The notes below the pieces were generated by a model. It did no database searches, was not told where the DNA came from, and saw only the letters and a program-made list of their open reading frames with translations. A program made the position numbers and the translations under genes. A stretch of 46,955 nt of DNA from Halolamina pelagica (GTDB taxonomy: Archaea > Halobacteriota > Halobacteria > Halobacteriales > Haloferacaceae). This document shows positions 25,703-33,559 of this stretch, piece by piece. Position 1 is the stretch's first letter. Every line of letters begins with the position of its first letter. The stretch covers positions 1 to 46,955 of the forward strand of contig NZ_FOXI01000018.1 of NCBI RefSeq assembly GCF_900115675.1, given 5' to 3'.

Positions 25703-27684
25703 CGACCCGTCCGAATCCGGACGCCCCGATCATCGGGACGGCGCCCCACGAGCTGCGCGCGAACCTCAACTTCTCCGAGCGCGGGCTGTCGAACCCGATG
25801 GCGGCCTACTGGGCGCTCTGCGGACTGATGCGGCAACACGGCGGCGGGACCACGGTCGAGACCGAGATCCCCTGGGTCGTCGAGCCACATCCCGATGCGC
25901 CCGTCGACGATGACGGTGAGCCGATGGAACCCGTCACCATCTCGCTGTACTACGGTAGCGACGACGACGGCAACCCCGCCGGGAAGATCGCCCCACATCC
26001 CGAGTTCGACCTTTCCCAGGATCGTGGGATGTGGGAGCCCCGCATCAACGTCGAGGGGTTCGGCGAGCGGAAGGCCGACTTCCACGTCCGGCCCCGATAT
26101 GCCGGGATGGAGCACGTCGATACGCGCAACGACATCGCGAGCCCGTTCGATCACGACGATCAGCCCGACCGCGGGTACAACGTCAACGTCCAGGGATCGA
26201 ACCTCGAGCCCGACGAGTACCTCCACGTTCTCCAGGAGGCCTGCAAGGCGCTCGCGGAGGAGGTCGACGAGAACTGGGGCGACGACCGGTTCACCAACCC
26301 GCTCCCCACCTCGACCATCATCCAGTACGAGCGCTATCTCCGCCTCTCCCGCAAGCTGTCGGAGAAGCTCACGCGCGAGGGCGGCACATTCCACCAGTTG
26401 GCGATGCTGCTCTCGGATCAGGCTGGCTCGAAGGGTGCGTACTTCTGGGACAACCGCGACGTCCAGGGGTACATGAGTCGGTTCCTGCATGACTCAACCG
26501 GCGCCGGGACCATGATCCCCGGCCACCAGTACGGCGGCCAGCTGAAGTCGTACCACCCAGAGAACGTGCACAGCGATCCGTCCGACCCGCTGTTCTACCC
26601 GAAGTTCGGCGCGCTCTACACCCAGCAGATGAACGAGATCCGCCTGAACGACTCCCGGCCGTCGTGGTCCGACCGTCACGATCTTGGGCGGGAGCTCGAG
26701 GAGCGACTCGTCAACGTTCTCGCGTGGTCGGGCATCCCGATCGACCCGGACGCACTGGGCGCTGAGTCCGAGGAAGAGGTCGGTGCGTTCGTCGAGGACT
26801 GGCACTTCCGTGCGGAGGCGACGGATCTCGACCCCGAGCTCGCCGACGACCCGACGCCGGAGATCGAGCGCTCCCAGGAGTCGATGATCGTTCGGTCGCT
26901 TCAGCGCATGACTGATTTGGGGCTCGAACTCTCCGAGCAGCTCATCGCCGACGGTGGCCACGCCCACTACGAGGACCTCGCCGACGACGCCGAGGTGTCG
27001 GCGTCGACAGTGTACCGCTGGCTCCAGCGCATGGGTGAGGCAGTCGAGTCCGACAACGGCGTCATCACCTTCCACTCCGCCAACCTCCGCGAGCAGTTCG
27101 AGGAGATCGTCGGGCGGACGGCGACGAAGTTCGTCTCGACGATCGACAACGCGATGCGCCGTGCCGATACCGTGCTCGAGAAGGACGCCTACCAGCGCCG
27201 CGCGGGTGCGGAGTTCGAAAACTGGCGGCAGAAGTGGGGCGCCGAACTCGCCGAAGACGGTCGCGTGCTGAACCTCGGGACCTGTCTCCCACGCCCCGAT
27301 CGCGATCTCGACGCGCCCGTCGACGCCGGCGACGTCGTGCGTGACGGCCTCGAGGCCTGGCACGAAGACGGGAACAAGACCGGCACCTTCCCGCACGAGA
27401 TTCACTGGGACGACGATCGTGGGCAGCACCACTCCGAACGTCTCGACGATCTCCTGGAGCAGGCGAAGAAGGATCACCGCTCCGAGGCCGTCCAGCAGCT
27501 CGCCGAAATGACGTTCGCCGGTCTCGACGTCGTCGACGCGATCAGCGAGGTCAAGCAGATGATCGAGGCTGGTTCTTCCTGGAGTCCCGCACAGATCCAG
27601 GCGGCTGTTGAGGAGGCCGGCTTCGAGTTCGACGTTCGCGACGCCGCCGAGCCCGACTTCGAGATCCCCGAGACGCCCGGCTAA
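25699..27684 (+). CDS. Large HTH protein, candidate replication/maintenance factor
   Basis: 661 residues from GTG 25699, which overlaps the upstream stop. The first 370 residues form an unrecognised domain, with segments such as PHELRANLNFSERGLSNPMA, RPRYAGMEHVDTRND and FWDNRDVQGYMSRFLHDSTG. Residues about 420-460 are a helix-turn-helix (YEDLADDAEVSASTVYRWLQRM). The remainder is helical and includes a coiled region around 470-500. It closes the coupled operon. Position, size and DNA-binding domain suggest a replication initiator or partition factor, but no Rep catalytic motif was found. Uncertain. Confidence 0.7.
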   Translation: MTTRPNPDAPIIGTAPHELRANLNFSERGLSNPMAAYWALCGLMRQHGGGTTVETEIPWVVEPHPDAPVDDDGEPMEPVTISLYYGSDDDGNPAGKIAPHPEFDLSQDRGMWEPRINVEGFGERKADFHVRPRYAGMEHVDTRNDIASPFDHDDQPDRGYNVNVQGSNLEPDEYLHVLQEACKALAEEVDENWGDDRFTNPLPTSTIIQYERYLRLSRKLSEKLTREGGTFHQLAMLLSDQAGSKGAYFWDNRDVQGYMSRFLHDSTGAGTMIPGHQYGGQLKSYHPENVHSDPSDPLFYPKFGALYTQQMNEIRLNDSRPSWSDRHDLGRELEERLVNVLAWSGIPIDPDALGAESEEEVGAFVEDWHFRAEATDLDPELADDPTPEIERSQESMIVRSLQRMTDLGLELSEQLIADGGHAHYEDLADDAEVSASTVYRWLQRMGEAVESDNGVITFHSANLREQFEEIVGRTATKFVSTIDNAMRRADTVLEKDAYQRRAGAEFENWRQKWGAELAEDGRVLNLGTCLPRPDRDLDAPVDAGDVVRDGLEAWHEDGNKTGTFPHEIHWDDDRGQHHSERLDDLLEQAKKDHRSEAVQQLAEMTFAGLDVVDAISEVKQMIEAGSSWSPAQIQAAVEEAGFEFDVRDAAEPDFEIPETPG

Positions 27685-27988
27685 CACGCCGACTGGTGAG
27701 AGACATCTTTATCCTGCACCCCTAGTTTTCGGCCTCGCGCGACAGAATCACCCCGATCGTCTCACTTTGCCGATGGATTCCCAACTCGAGAGCGCCGGCG
27801 TCGACGGCCGCATTTCCGCCCGGCGGGCAACACCCCTTAGGACGTGTCCCTAACGGGACAGGGACAGCAAAATACACTGCACCGCCCCCACCGCACGCAG
27901 AAATCTCCAGTTGATGCACGGGAAACGGGGGTGCTAAGTTCTCCCAACAATTCTCAAGAACCGATTATTTCGTGACCCAATCTACCTG
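27685..27988. other. Intergenic region between the left operon and the recombinase gene
   Basis: 304 bases without a credible gene. It holds a 6-bp perfect hairpin TGTCCC-TAAC-GGGACA at 27845-27860 with GGGACA repeated directly after it, a TCTTTATCC T-rich stretch shortly after the upstream stop, and AT-rich sequence toward 27970. It could carry termination signals for the two convergent transcripts, or a binding site or origin for the adjacent HTH protein. Confidence 0.5.
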
Positions 27989-28600
27989 TTAAAGCCATAC
28001 GACTTTCTTGCGCTCACGAGCCTGCGCCTTCTCGGTCGCTTCGCCACGATAGTGGTTCAGGAACGTGTCAAGATCGTTCCATCCACCCCATCGAAGTGCG
28101 ATCGTCTCATCGACATCGGCGTTCGCCAGCTGCCCGGCCCAGGTACGCCGGAGATCGTGGAACGTCAGATACCCCCAACGGTCCTCGCCAGTCTCATCGA
28201 CCAACTCTCCTCGAACTGCCTCGACCCAGTTCCGAAGCGCTCGCGTCGAACGATCGACGAGGACCTCTCCATCGTCGACGCCACCGAAGCTCGCTGCGGC
28301 GTCGACGAGATCTGCTAGCGGGTCAGGGATCGGCGCCTCGCGGTACTTCTCTCCCTTCCCCTCTGGAACCACAAGCATCTGTCCCGCCTCACCACCATCG
28401 ACGACGTGGTCCGGCGTGACTGCAACGATTTCGTGAGTCCGGAGTCCACACTCGGCGGCGAGTCGAAACGCGACCTTCCGCAGTGGATCGTCGACGACCT
28501 CAAGCAGCGCGTCGACCTCGTCACGACTGAGCCAGACTCGGCGGCCGTCCTGATCCTCGTACTCTTCGGTCATCATGGATAGCTTCCTCTTTGCTGGCAT
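27989..28600 (-). CDS. Short tyrosine recombinase (integrase)
   Basis: Up to 203 residues (Met-Met at about residue 9 is an alternative start). The catalytic set is readable: R54 in CGLRTHEI, a lysine-containing beta hairpin GKGEKYREAPIP, H148-x-x-R151 in LTFHDLRRTW, W174 in place of the second His in GGWNDL, and the nucleophile Y184 in LNHYRG. It would strand-exchange the element at the tRNA gene. The normal N-terminal SAM-like core-binding domain of about 90 residues is missing. The sequence upstream has no in-frame homologous extension that I can see, so this is either a naturally minimal enzyme or a truncated one. Confidence 0.85.
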   Translation of the reverse strand: MPAKRKLSMMTEEYEDQDGRRVWLSRDEVDALLEVVDDPLRKVAFRLAAECGLRTHEIVAVTPDHVVDGGEAGQMLVVPEGKGEKYREAPIPDPLADLVDAAASFGGVDDGEVLVDRSTRALRNWVEAVRGELVDETGEDRWGYLTFHDLRRTWAGQLANADVDETIALRWGGWNDLDTFLNHYRGEATEKAQARERKKVVWL

Positions 28601-28748
28601 CCCGGAAGAACCTCCGCCGAGAACGGTCGAAATTGACCCGGTTTGGAGGTGTCATCGGAGCTGATCGAGCGTCGAGCTTCCGATTCCCCCCCGATTCCCG
28701 GAAGCCGGTTGCGATGAGAGACCCCCACTTTCTCAGCCTACCAGAGAA

Positions 28749-28783
28749 TGAAAGAGCTGGTAAGTGGTGTGCGAATTGGCCAC
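28749..28783 (+). repeat. Diverged intergenic repeat, copy A
   Basis: Contains TGAAAGAGCTGGTAAGT and then GTGTGCGAATTGGCCAC. It aligns with copies B (31811) and C (32454) along about 35 bases. It is the most degenerate copy at its 5' side but matches copy C at GGCCAC and the following TTCTACC. Confidence 0.55.
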
Positions 28784-28837
28784 GTAGATTTTCTACCTCA
28801 TCGTTGCGTATTTGACCGCCATAAGAGATATGATTGG

Positions 28838-29134
28838 TTAGTTGAACGTAGCAATAATCGCCGTGCTGAATATATCCTCTGTACCTAGCGAAAGTAGTGC
28901 ACACCCTGACGTGGCAAGAAGTCCAACCAATTCGCACATCTGTGCGAAGACGCCCGTTTCCGCACAGGGGTGGAAGCAAAACGAGCCGCTACTCCAGACT
29001 CGCTCGAACACCGCCTCGGTCGTGCTCTCGGCGACGCCATGGATCGGCGTGAGTTCCTCGCCGTGCTCTTCGAGGGCGACGACGGCCAGGATGATCGTGA
29101 TGACACCGGCGCCGACGATCTCGATACAGCTCAT
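28838..29134 (-). pseudogene. Possible small membrane protein, perhaps degenerate
   Basis: A 98-codon frame from ATG 29134. The first 50 codons have good haloarchaeal codon use and a hydrophobic N-terminus (GAGVITIILAVVAL), then EHGEELTPIHGVAES. The second half runs into repeat-like, AT-rich sequence with poor codon use, so the original C-terminus may have been replaced by a rearrangement. No family recognised. Confidence 0.35.
28879..28894 (+). repeat. 16-base direct repeat, left copy
   Basis: CTGTACCTAGCGAAAG, matching CTGTACTTAGCGAAGG at 32397-32412 with two differences. The pair brackets the ATPase and deaminase genes. Confidence 0.5.
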
Positions 29135-29331
29135 CAGCTCGAACCCACACCTCGGCGTCCTTTCCCCACCCTCGACGTCGATAAACCAAGGCTGTACCCC
29201 GTACTCGGACGAGATTTTGAGCTCTCATAGGTTTCTGGTGTGGCTCTGAGATCCGACCCCGGCAACTACGCGCGCACTATAGAACATGCATCCTGCCGCG
29301 TCCGGGCGCCTGATGAAGACGGGAAAATCAG

Positions 29332-31686
29332 CTACTCATCGAGGGAGTCCCACGGCACTTCCAGCGCCTTCTCGCCGAGTGGGGTGATCTCGTACCCGCC
29401 GGTCTCCGGGTCTTTGACGATGCAGCCGTTGATCTCGCCATCGTCGCTCGTGTAGTTCCCGATCGCACTGGCCGAGACACTGCAGTGGGTCGCGATGTCG
29501 CCGTACGTACCGACGCGCCGATCGCGGACCACTCGCAGCACCTCCATCATGTTCTCCCGCTTGTCGCTCTTCACGTAGGCCAGCGCCTCCAGCGGCGCCG
29601 GCACCTCGTACTCCTCCAGGCCTTCCTCGATCCGCTCCTCCTGGGCTTCCTCGGCGTCGCGGATCATCGTCGTCCGCTCGGCGCGGAGCTCGGACACGTC
29701 GCGCAACGAGAGATCGCACTTGACCGGGTACTCGCGGCGCTCCTGGAGGACCTCACGAACGAGTCCCTCGTCGACGTCCTCCCGAGTCGTCTCCTCGGGA
29801 AAGTCCCGATCGAGCAGGAACCAGTCCGAGTAGTAGTCTCGCACCACCGGCTTCTCGTCGCCGTGGCGAACGTCGATCTCGTTTACCTCGACCCACCACT
29901 CGACATCCTCGTGGCGGTTGCGCCAGCGGTCGCGCGGATCTTCGCGAACGCGGGCACCCCACGCGAGCCCGTAGCGATCGAGCCAGCCGCGGTCCTTGTC
30001 CGACAGGCCGCAGCGGGCGCCCCCGAACTCGACGGGCCAGCGCTTCCACCCCGGAGTGTGAATGAGGCCCTGCCCAGGGTCGAACCCCTTGATGGTCTCT
30101 TCGAGGTTGGAGATGTCGATGCTCTCCTTCAGCGTCTTGATCCCCTCATCCTCGTTCGAGAGGACGATCTTGTTCCGCATATTCACGCGGATCTGCCGGC
30201 GCACGTCGTTGACCTTCTGCGTCGAGCCGACCATCAGGATCCCCCGACTCCCGCCCTGGGAGGCAATCTCGAAGATCGTCTGCGCGGTCGATCGGCGCTC
30301 GGCGCTGTACTTCATGTTCTGGGGCTGGCTCGGTGCGACGTTCTTCAGCTCGCGGATCTCCAGAGCGACCCGCGGGACGTTCTTGTGCTCGTCGGCGGCC
30401 TGCCAGATCAGCTGCATCCAGAGGTCCATGATCACGTAATGCAGCGCGCCGTGGCCGTCGTCGAGGAAGTTGCAGTTCAGCGCCGCCACGCGATCCTTCG
30501 CTTTCAACACCTCGGCCATGTCGATGTTCGTGTCGGCGCCCACGTCTTCGATCAGGCCGTCGCCAGCGTACTGGGCGAGCGTGTTCGCGGCCCGCTGGAG
30601 GGTCTCGTCCTCCTCCATCTGGTAGGTGATGTCCCGCAGGCTGTCGTCGTCGGGGTTCTCCATCGTCACCGTCGCCTCCATCTCGCCGGCCATCTCCTGG
30701 AGCTCGTCGACGAGTTGATCGACGGTGCCCGTCCCGCCACGGGCGGCCTCGAGGGCGCGGTTGATCCGGCGCTCGGTCGAGCCGCTGGCGGTCGTCTTCC
30801 CCGCGAGGCGGAGGATGATCTCTGGCGTGAGTGTGTCGACGCCGATCGTGAACAGCCGGAAGTTCGAGGGTAGCTTGTCCGGGACGCCCGGCATCGCGGG
30901 AACGTATACCCGCGTGTCGTACGCTTTGGGCTCCTGGCCGAGGCGCTCCAGGCTACGACGGATCGCGTCCTCGTCGTTCGGGATCGCGATCATCGGCAGC
31001 TCGTTGCGACCGTCGTCGAGGATGCTCACCCATTTGTAGCCGTGCTGGTCCTTGAGGTTCCCACATATCCGGGCGTTCGTCGAGTCCTTTCCCTGCCGCG
31101 GCGACGCCGTCGTCAGGATGTGGTCGCAGGCCTCGTGTGGGATCGATTCGGCCATGAACTCGATCGAGGCCGTCGAGTCCTTCCGCATCCGCTTCCGGCC
31201 GATGGGGAGGACGTCGTCCTCGTCGACGGTCGAACTGTAGCCCTTCTTGTCGACGTGCTCCAGCGTGATCGGCGCGTAGTCGGTCTTGTCCGTCGCCGCC
31301 GAGAGGTAGCCCTGTGCCTTCGCGACTTCGAGCAGGACCGGGTACTCGTCCTCTGGATCGGGACGGCGCCCGCGGGTGCGGAGGCGGTGAATACGCGTGA
31401 ACTGGCTGGCCGCCCAGTTTGGGAGCTCGTCGCCGCGGAGTACCGCCTGTCGGTCGGGGTCGAGCCACAGCATCCAGTGGGCTCGTGAGAGCAGCGCCTC
31501 CGGGTCGTCGTCGGTCTGGCCGACCAGTGCGGCCTCGGCGTCGCTGATGAGCCACCGGACCTCGGCCTCGATCTCGAGGTTCTCCTGGTAGAGCTGGTGT
31601 TCGACACGCTCTTTCAGCAGGTTCTCGGCGGCTGTTGCCGTGTCGGTTCGGTCGCGGGTCTGAATGTCGTCGTAGCTGTTGCTCAT
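29332..31686 (-). CDS. HerA/FtsK/VirD4-type ATPase with C-terminal winged helix
   Basis: 784 residues. It has an N-terminal helical region of about 110 residues and then a P-loop core. The Walker A position is ASPRQGKDST (194-203), a strand-end ILDDGRNE at 222-229, the Walker B-like RVALEIREL (439-447) with Glu as last acid, and a GILMVGSTQKVNDV sensor (483-496) typical of the FtsK/HerA/TraG group, where the Gln senses nucleotide. RRQIRVNMRNKIVLS follows as in these families. Residues about 714-775 are a winged helix (VLRVVRDRRVGTYGDIATH, CSVSASAIGNY). It probably pumps DNA or protein for the element. The Walker A differs from GxxGxGK[ST]; see findings. Confidence 0.8.
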   Translation of the reverse strand: MSNSYDDIQTRDRTDTATAAENLLKERVEHQLYQENLEIEAEVRWLISDAEAALVGQTDDDPEALLSRAHWMLWLDPDRQAVLRGDELPNWAASQFTRIHRLRTRGRRPDPEDEYPVLLEVAKAQGYLSAATDKTDYAPITLEHVDKKGYSSTVDEDDVLPIGRKRMRKDSTASIEFMAESIPHEACDHILTTASPRQGKDSTNARICGNLKDQHGYKWVSILDDGRNELPMIAIPNDEDAIRRSLERLGQEPKAYDTRVYVPAMPGVPDKLPSNFRLFTIGVDTLTPEIILRLAGKTTASGSTERRINRALEAARGGTGTVDQLVDELQEMAGEMEATVTMENPDDDSLRDITYQMEEDETLQRAANTLAQYAGDGLIEDVGADTNIDMAEVLKAKDRVAALNCNFLDDGHGALHYVIMDLWMQLIWQAADEHKNVPRVALEIRELKNVAPSQPQNMKYSAERRSTAQTIFEIASQGGSRGILMVGSTQKVNDVRRQIRVNMRNKIVLSNEDEGIKTLKESIDISNLEETIKGFDPGQGLIHTPGWKRWPVEFGGARCGLSDKDRGWLDRYGLAWGARVREDPRDRWRNRHEDVEWWVEVNEIDVRHGDEKPVVRDYYSDWFLLDRDFPEETTREDVDEGLVREVLQERREYPVKCDLSLRDVSELRAERTTMIRDAEEAQEERIEEGLEEYEVPAPLEALAYVKSDKRENMMEVLRVVRDRRVGTYGDIATHCSVSASAIGNYTSDDGEINGCIVKDPETGGYEITPLGEKALEVPWDSLDE

Positions 31687-31893
31687 GGGTTTCGTGGGGA
31701 GTTACTGGGAACGCTGTTCTCGGACCGATCTGCGATTGGTAGTTACGCTACTGGAAGGGCGTACGGTACACGAGGACTCTGTAGGACCCTATGTATCAGG
31801 CCTTACGGCGGTGAAACAGCTGCTAAGTGGGGTTGCGAATTGAACGAAGGGCACAGAAGATCCTTATCAGGTCGTCGATTGTTTCACGTTCAT
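31687..31893. promoter_or_regulatory. Divergent promoter region between the ATPase and deaminase genes
   Basis: 207 bases between ATG 31686 (minus) and ATG 31894 (plus). Repeat copy B lies at 31811-31843. A TATA-like CCTTATCAG at 31862-31870 precedes the deaminase start by about 25-30 bases. The AT content rises toward the deaminase side. Confidence 0.45.
31811..31843 (+). repeat. Diverged intergenic repeat, copy B
   Basis: GTGAAACAGCTGCTAAGT then GGGGTTGCGAATTGAAC. It matches copy C closely over the first 18 bases (one difference), then both run GG-TTGCG-ATTG. It sits about 50 bases upstream of the deaminase gene. Confidence 0.6.
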
Positions 31894-32355
31894 ATGAGCC
31901 AGTCCGAGGAGGCGAGAAAGTTTATCGAACAGGCCCGTCAGCGAATCCGAACTCACGCTCAGAAGCGCCGACATGCCGGTCAAACAGATAAACTCTATGC
32001 GGTCGTTCAGTCGAAAACCGGCAACCTCTATGTCGGCATTCCTCTCGAAACGTCGATGCCACAAGCCAACTTCTGCGCTGAACGCCACGCCATCAACAAT
32101 ATGCTATACACAGAGCCGGATTCCGGAGCTGTTGAGCGAATTCTTGTCGCAACACCCGCACCTGACGAAACAACGAACCCGACGACTCCATGTGGTGCTT
32201 GTCGGCACGTCATCCACCAGTTCAGCAACGATGCCACCATCTACTGTGCGACGTTCGTTCGTGAAACCGATGGCTGGACCATGTTCCCACGGGTAGACGA
32301 GTACTCAGCCAAGGATATGTATCCCAATCATCACGGCCATCCCTCGTGGGACTAA
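31894..32355 (+). CDS. Cytidine-deaminase-like zinc enzyme
   Basis: 153 residues from ATG 31894. The CDA-fold zinc site is complete: C61-A-E63 in NFCAERHAI with the proton-shuttle Glu, and C100-x2-C103 in TPCGACRHVI. The length and the Cys-Cys-Cys ligand set fit tetrameric cytidine/blasticidin-S-type deaminases rather than the dCMP or tadA types. It would deaminate a nucleoside or nucleoside-like compound. Codon use is less GC-biased than in the surrounding element, suggesting separate arrival. Convergent with the ATP-grasp gene. Confidence 0.85.
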   Translation: MSQSEEARKFIEQARQRIRTHAQKRRHAGQTDKLYAVVQSKTGNLYVGIPLETSMPQANFCAERHAINNMLYTEPDSGAVERILVATPAPDETTNPTTPCGACRHVIHQFSNDATIYCATFVRETDGWTMFPRVDEYSAKDMYPNHHGHPSWD

Positions 32356-32396
32356 CTTGCTTATCGCCCTTCTGTGCTGACCGTTACGTACTTCCC

Positions 32397-32412
32397 CTGT
32401 ACTTAGCGAAGG
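32397..32412 (+). repeat. 16-base direct repeat, right copy
   Basis: CTGTACTTAGCGAAGG, matching 28879-28894 with two mismatches, same orientation. Confidence 0.5.
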
Positions 32413-32453
32413 CACTCATATCATCCCGGTAGGCTCTCACCATCCAATCGGAA

Positions 32454-32490
32454 GTGAAACAGCCGCTAAGTTGGATTGCGTATTGGCCAC
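32454..32490 (+). repeat. Diverged intergenic repeat, copy C
   Basis: GTGAAACAGCCGCTAAGT, then TGGATTGCGTATTGGCCAC and AGATTCTACC. It shares its 5' part with copy B and its 3' part with copy A, so all three derive from one sequence of about 45-50 bases. Confidence 0.6.
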
Positions 32491-32697
32491 CAGAGATTCT
32501 ACCAGTTCAAAGAGTTGTTTCAGTGGTCATACAATGATCCAACGCGCGTCTACAGCACAACCACGTCGGTTGTCTCGGCGTGAATCAAGCAATACTCGTC
32601 GGTCGTCAAACTGTTCTGCTGAAAGCCACAATGGGTTGCAATTTCATCCAGCAATTCAACAGAGTGGACGCCATCCAGAAGTCGCGGTTACTTCTTT

Positions 32698-33429
32698 TCA
32701 CTCGCTTGGCAGGCCCTCAATAATCGATTCGGTGAGAGCCGGCTCTAGTCCAGTGTCTCGGTATCCCGCTGCGAGGTTGACATCGACAGCCCAATACTGG
32801 CCGTCGCCATCTTTGATCAAATCAACCCCGACACCCCGAAGGTCAAATCGTTCAACAAGTTCTCGGAGCGACGCTGCAAGTGCTGGCCTGATCTCTATCT
32901 GGCCGAGGAACTGTTTCTCCCCGTAGAGCTTCGAGGTGACGCGCCGCCCCGCGACGTGTATTTGTGACCCGTCGTTGACGGCATAATACTTGTAATCGAC
33001 TGGTTCTGTCGGAACCAGTTCCTGATAGAAATCTCCCTCGCCGTTGAGTTCCGGTTCGTCGTTCCAGATGTAGTAGCCTTTAGCGACGTACTCGCCATCA
33101 GGTTTCTCGAAGGTGACTTCCGGTGTGAGAAATCCCATCTCCGAAAGCGCTCGAAGACCGACAAGCCGTGAACTGAACAAAATCAACGCCTGCAAATTAT
33201 TCCACAGCACTGTCCCCGTCCGTCGAGCATGCCTGAGAGTTGGGAGTGCACTCGGAAGTGTCTGCTTGTTAACAATCAACGAGAGGTCGGCGATCTGTTC
33301 TGGTGAGAGCGGTGATTGGGGATGGAAGAATCGAACCTGAAAGCCTGCATTCCGAAGACGCTCGGCTACGTCGCGGAACACCGGCTTGCTCTTTTGACAC
33401 AGGATACCGATGCCGCGATTACGTTCCAT
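32698..33429 (-). CDS. RimK-like ATP-grasp ligase
   Basis: 243 residues, on the short side for ATP-grasp. It starts RGIGILCQKSKPVFRDVAERL (pre-ATP-grasp domain), has VNKQTLPSALPTLRHARR, a KGYYIWNDEP nucleotide-binding strand, and the metal-binding DGDGQYWAVDVNLAAGYRDTG with D-x-N near the C-terminus, as in RimK/tetrahydromethanopterin-glutamate-ligase-like enzymes. The glycine-rich loop is poorly formed. It would join a carboxylate to an amine, or phosphorylate a polyol, using ATP. Substrate unknown. Codon use is AT-richer than the element's core genes. Confidence 0.7.
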   Translation of the reverse strand: MERNRGIGILCQKSKPVFRDVAERLRNAGFQVRFFHPQSPLSPEQIADLSLIVNKQTLPSALPTLRHARRTGTVLWNNLQALILFSSRLVGLRALSEMGFLTPEVTFEKPDGEYVAKGYYIWNDEPELNGEGDFYQELVPTEPVDYKYYAVNDGSQIHVAGRRVTSKLYGEKQFLGQIEIRPALAASLRELVERFDLRGVGVDLIKDGDGQYWAVDVNLAAGYRDTGLEPALTESIIEGLPSE

Positions 33430-33559
33430 ACGGCTCTACAGTAGTGTTCAAGCGCGAATTTGAATAGCATTCGGGTGTGTAGCGATTTCAGTAATTCTGC
33501 CTCTGGGTCGAGCCCGCATCGAGAAATGACCATGACTGAGCTATGGCTCTCAGATACGG

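Larger units (their letters stand above)
28601..29331. other. AT-richer intergenic patch with repeat copies
   Basis: 731 bases between the recombinase and the ATPase gene. It is more AT-rich than its surroundings and holds repeat copy A (28749-28783), a GTGCGAATTGG motif in the opposite orientation at about 28921-28931, the 16-base element CTGTACCTAGCGAAAG at 28879-28894 and a doubtful small membrane-protein frame (28838-29134). It looks like remains of rearrangement. Confidence 0.5.
32356..32697. other. Intergenic region with repeats between the deaminase and ATP-grasp genes
   Basis: 342 bases, AT-rich. It contains the right copy of the 16-base repeat (32397-32412) and repeat copy C (32454-32490). 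No gene is convincing; a frame from 32471 lacks codon bias and overlaps the ATP-grasp gene in antisense. Both flanking genes end here, so promoter use would have to serve something else. Confidence 0.5.

Noticed and set aside
28521-28979. 152-codon minus-strand frame upstream of the recombinase
   Set aside because: It overlaps the recombinase start out of frame, crosses repeat copy A and lacks haloarchaeal codon bias and acidic composition.
29485-30873. Plus-strand open frame of 462 codons opposite the ATPase gene
   Set aside because: Antisense shadow; no Shine-Dalgarno, no domain, composition typical of reverse reading of a GC-rich gene.
32471-32926. Plus-strand frame in the gap between deaminase and ATP-grasp genes
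   Set aside because: Serine-rich, no Shine-Dalgarno, runs antisense into the ATP-grasp gene.
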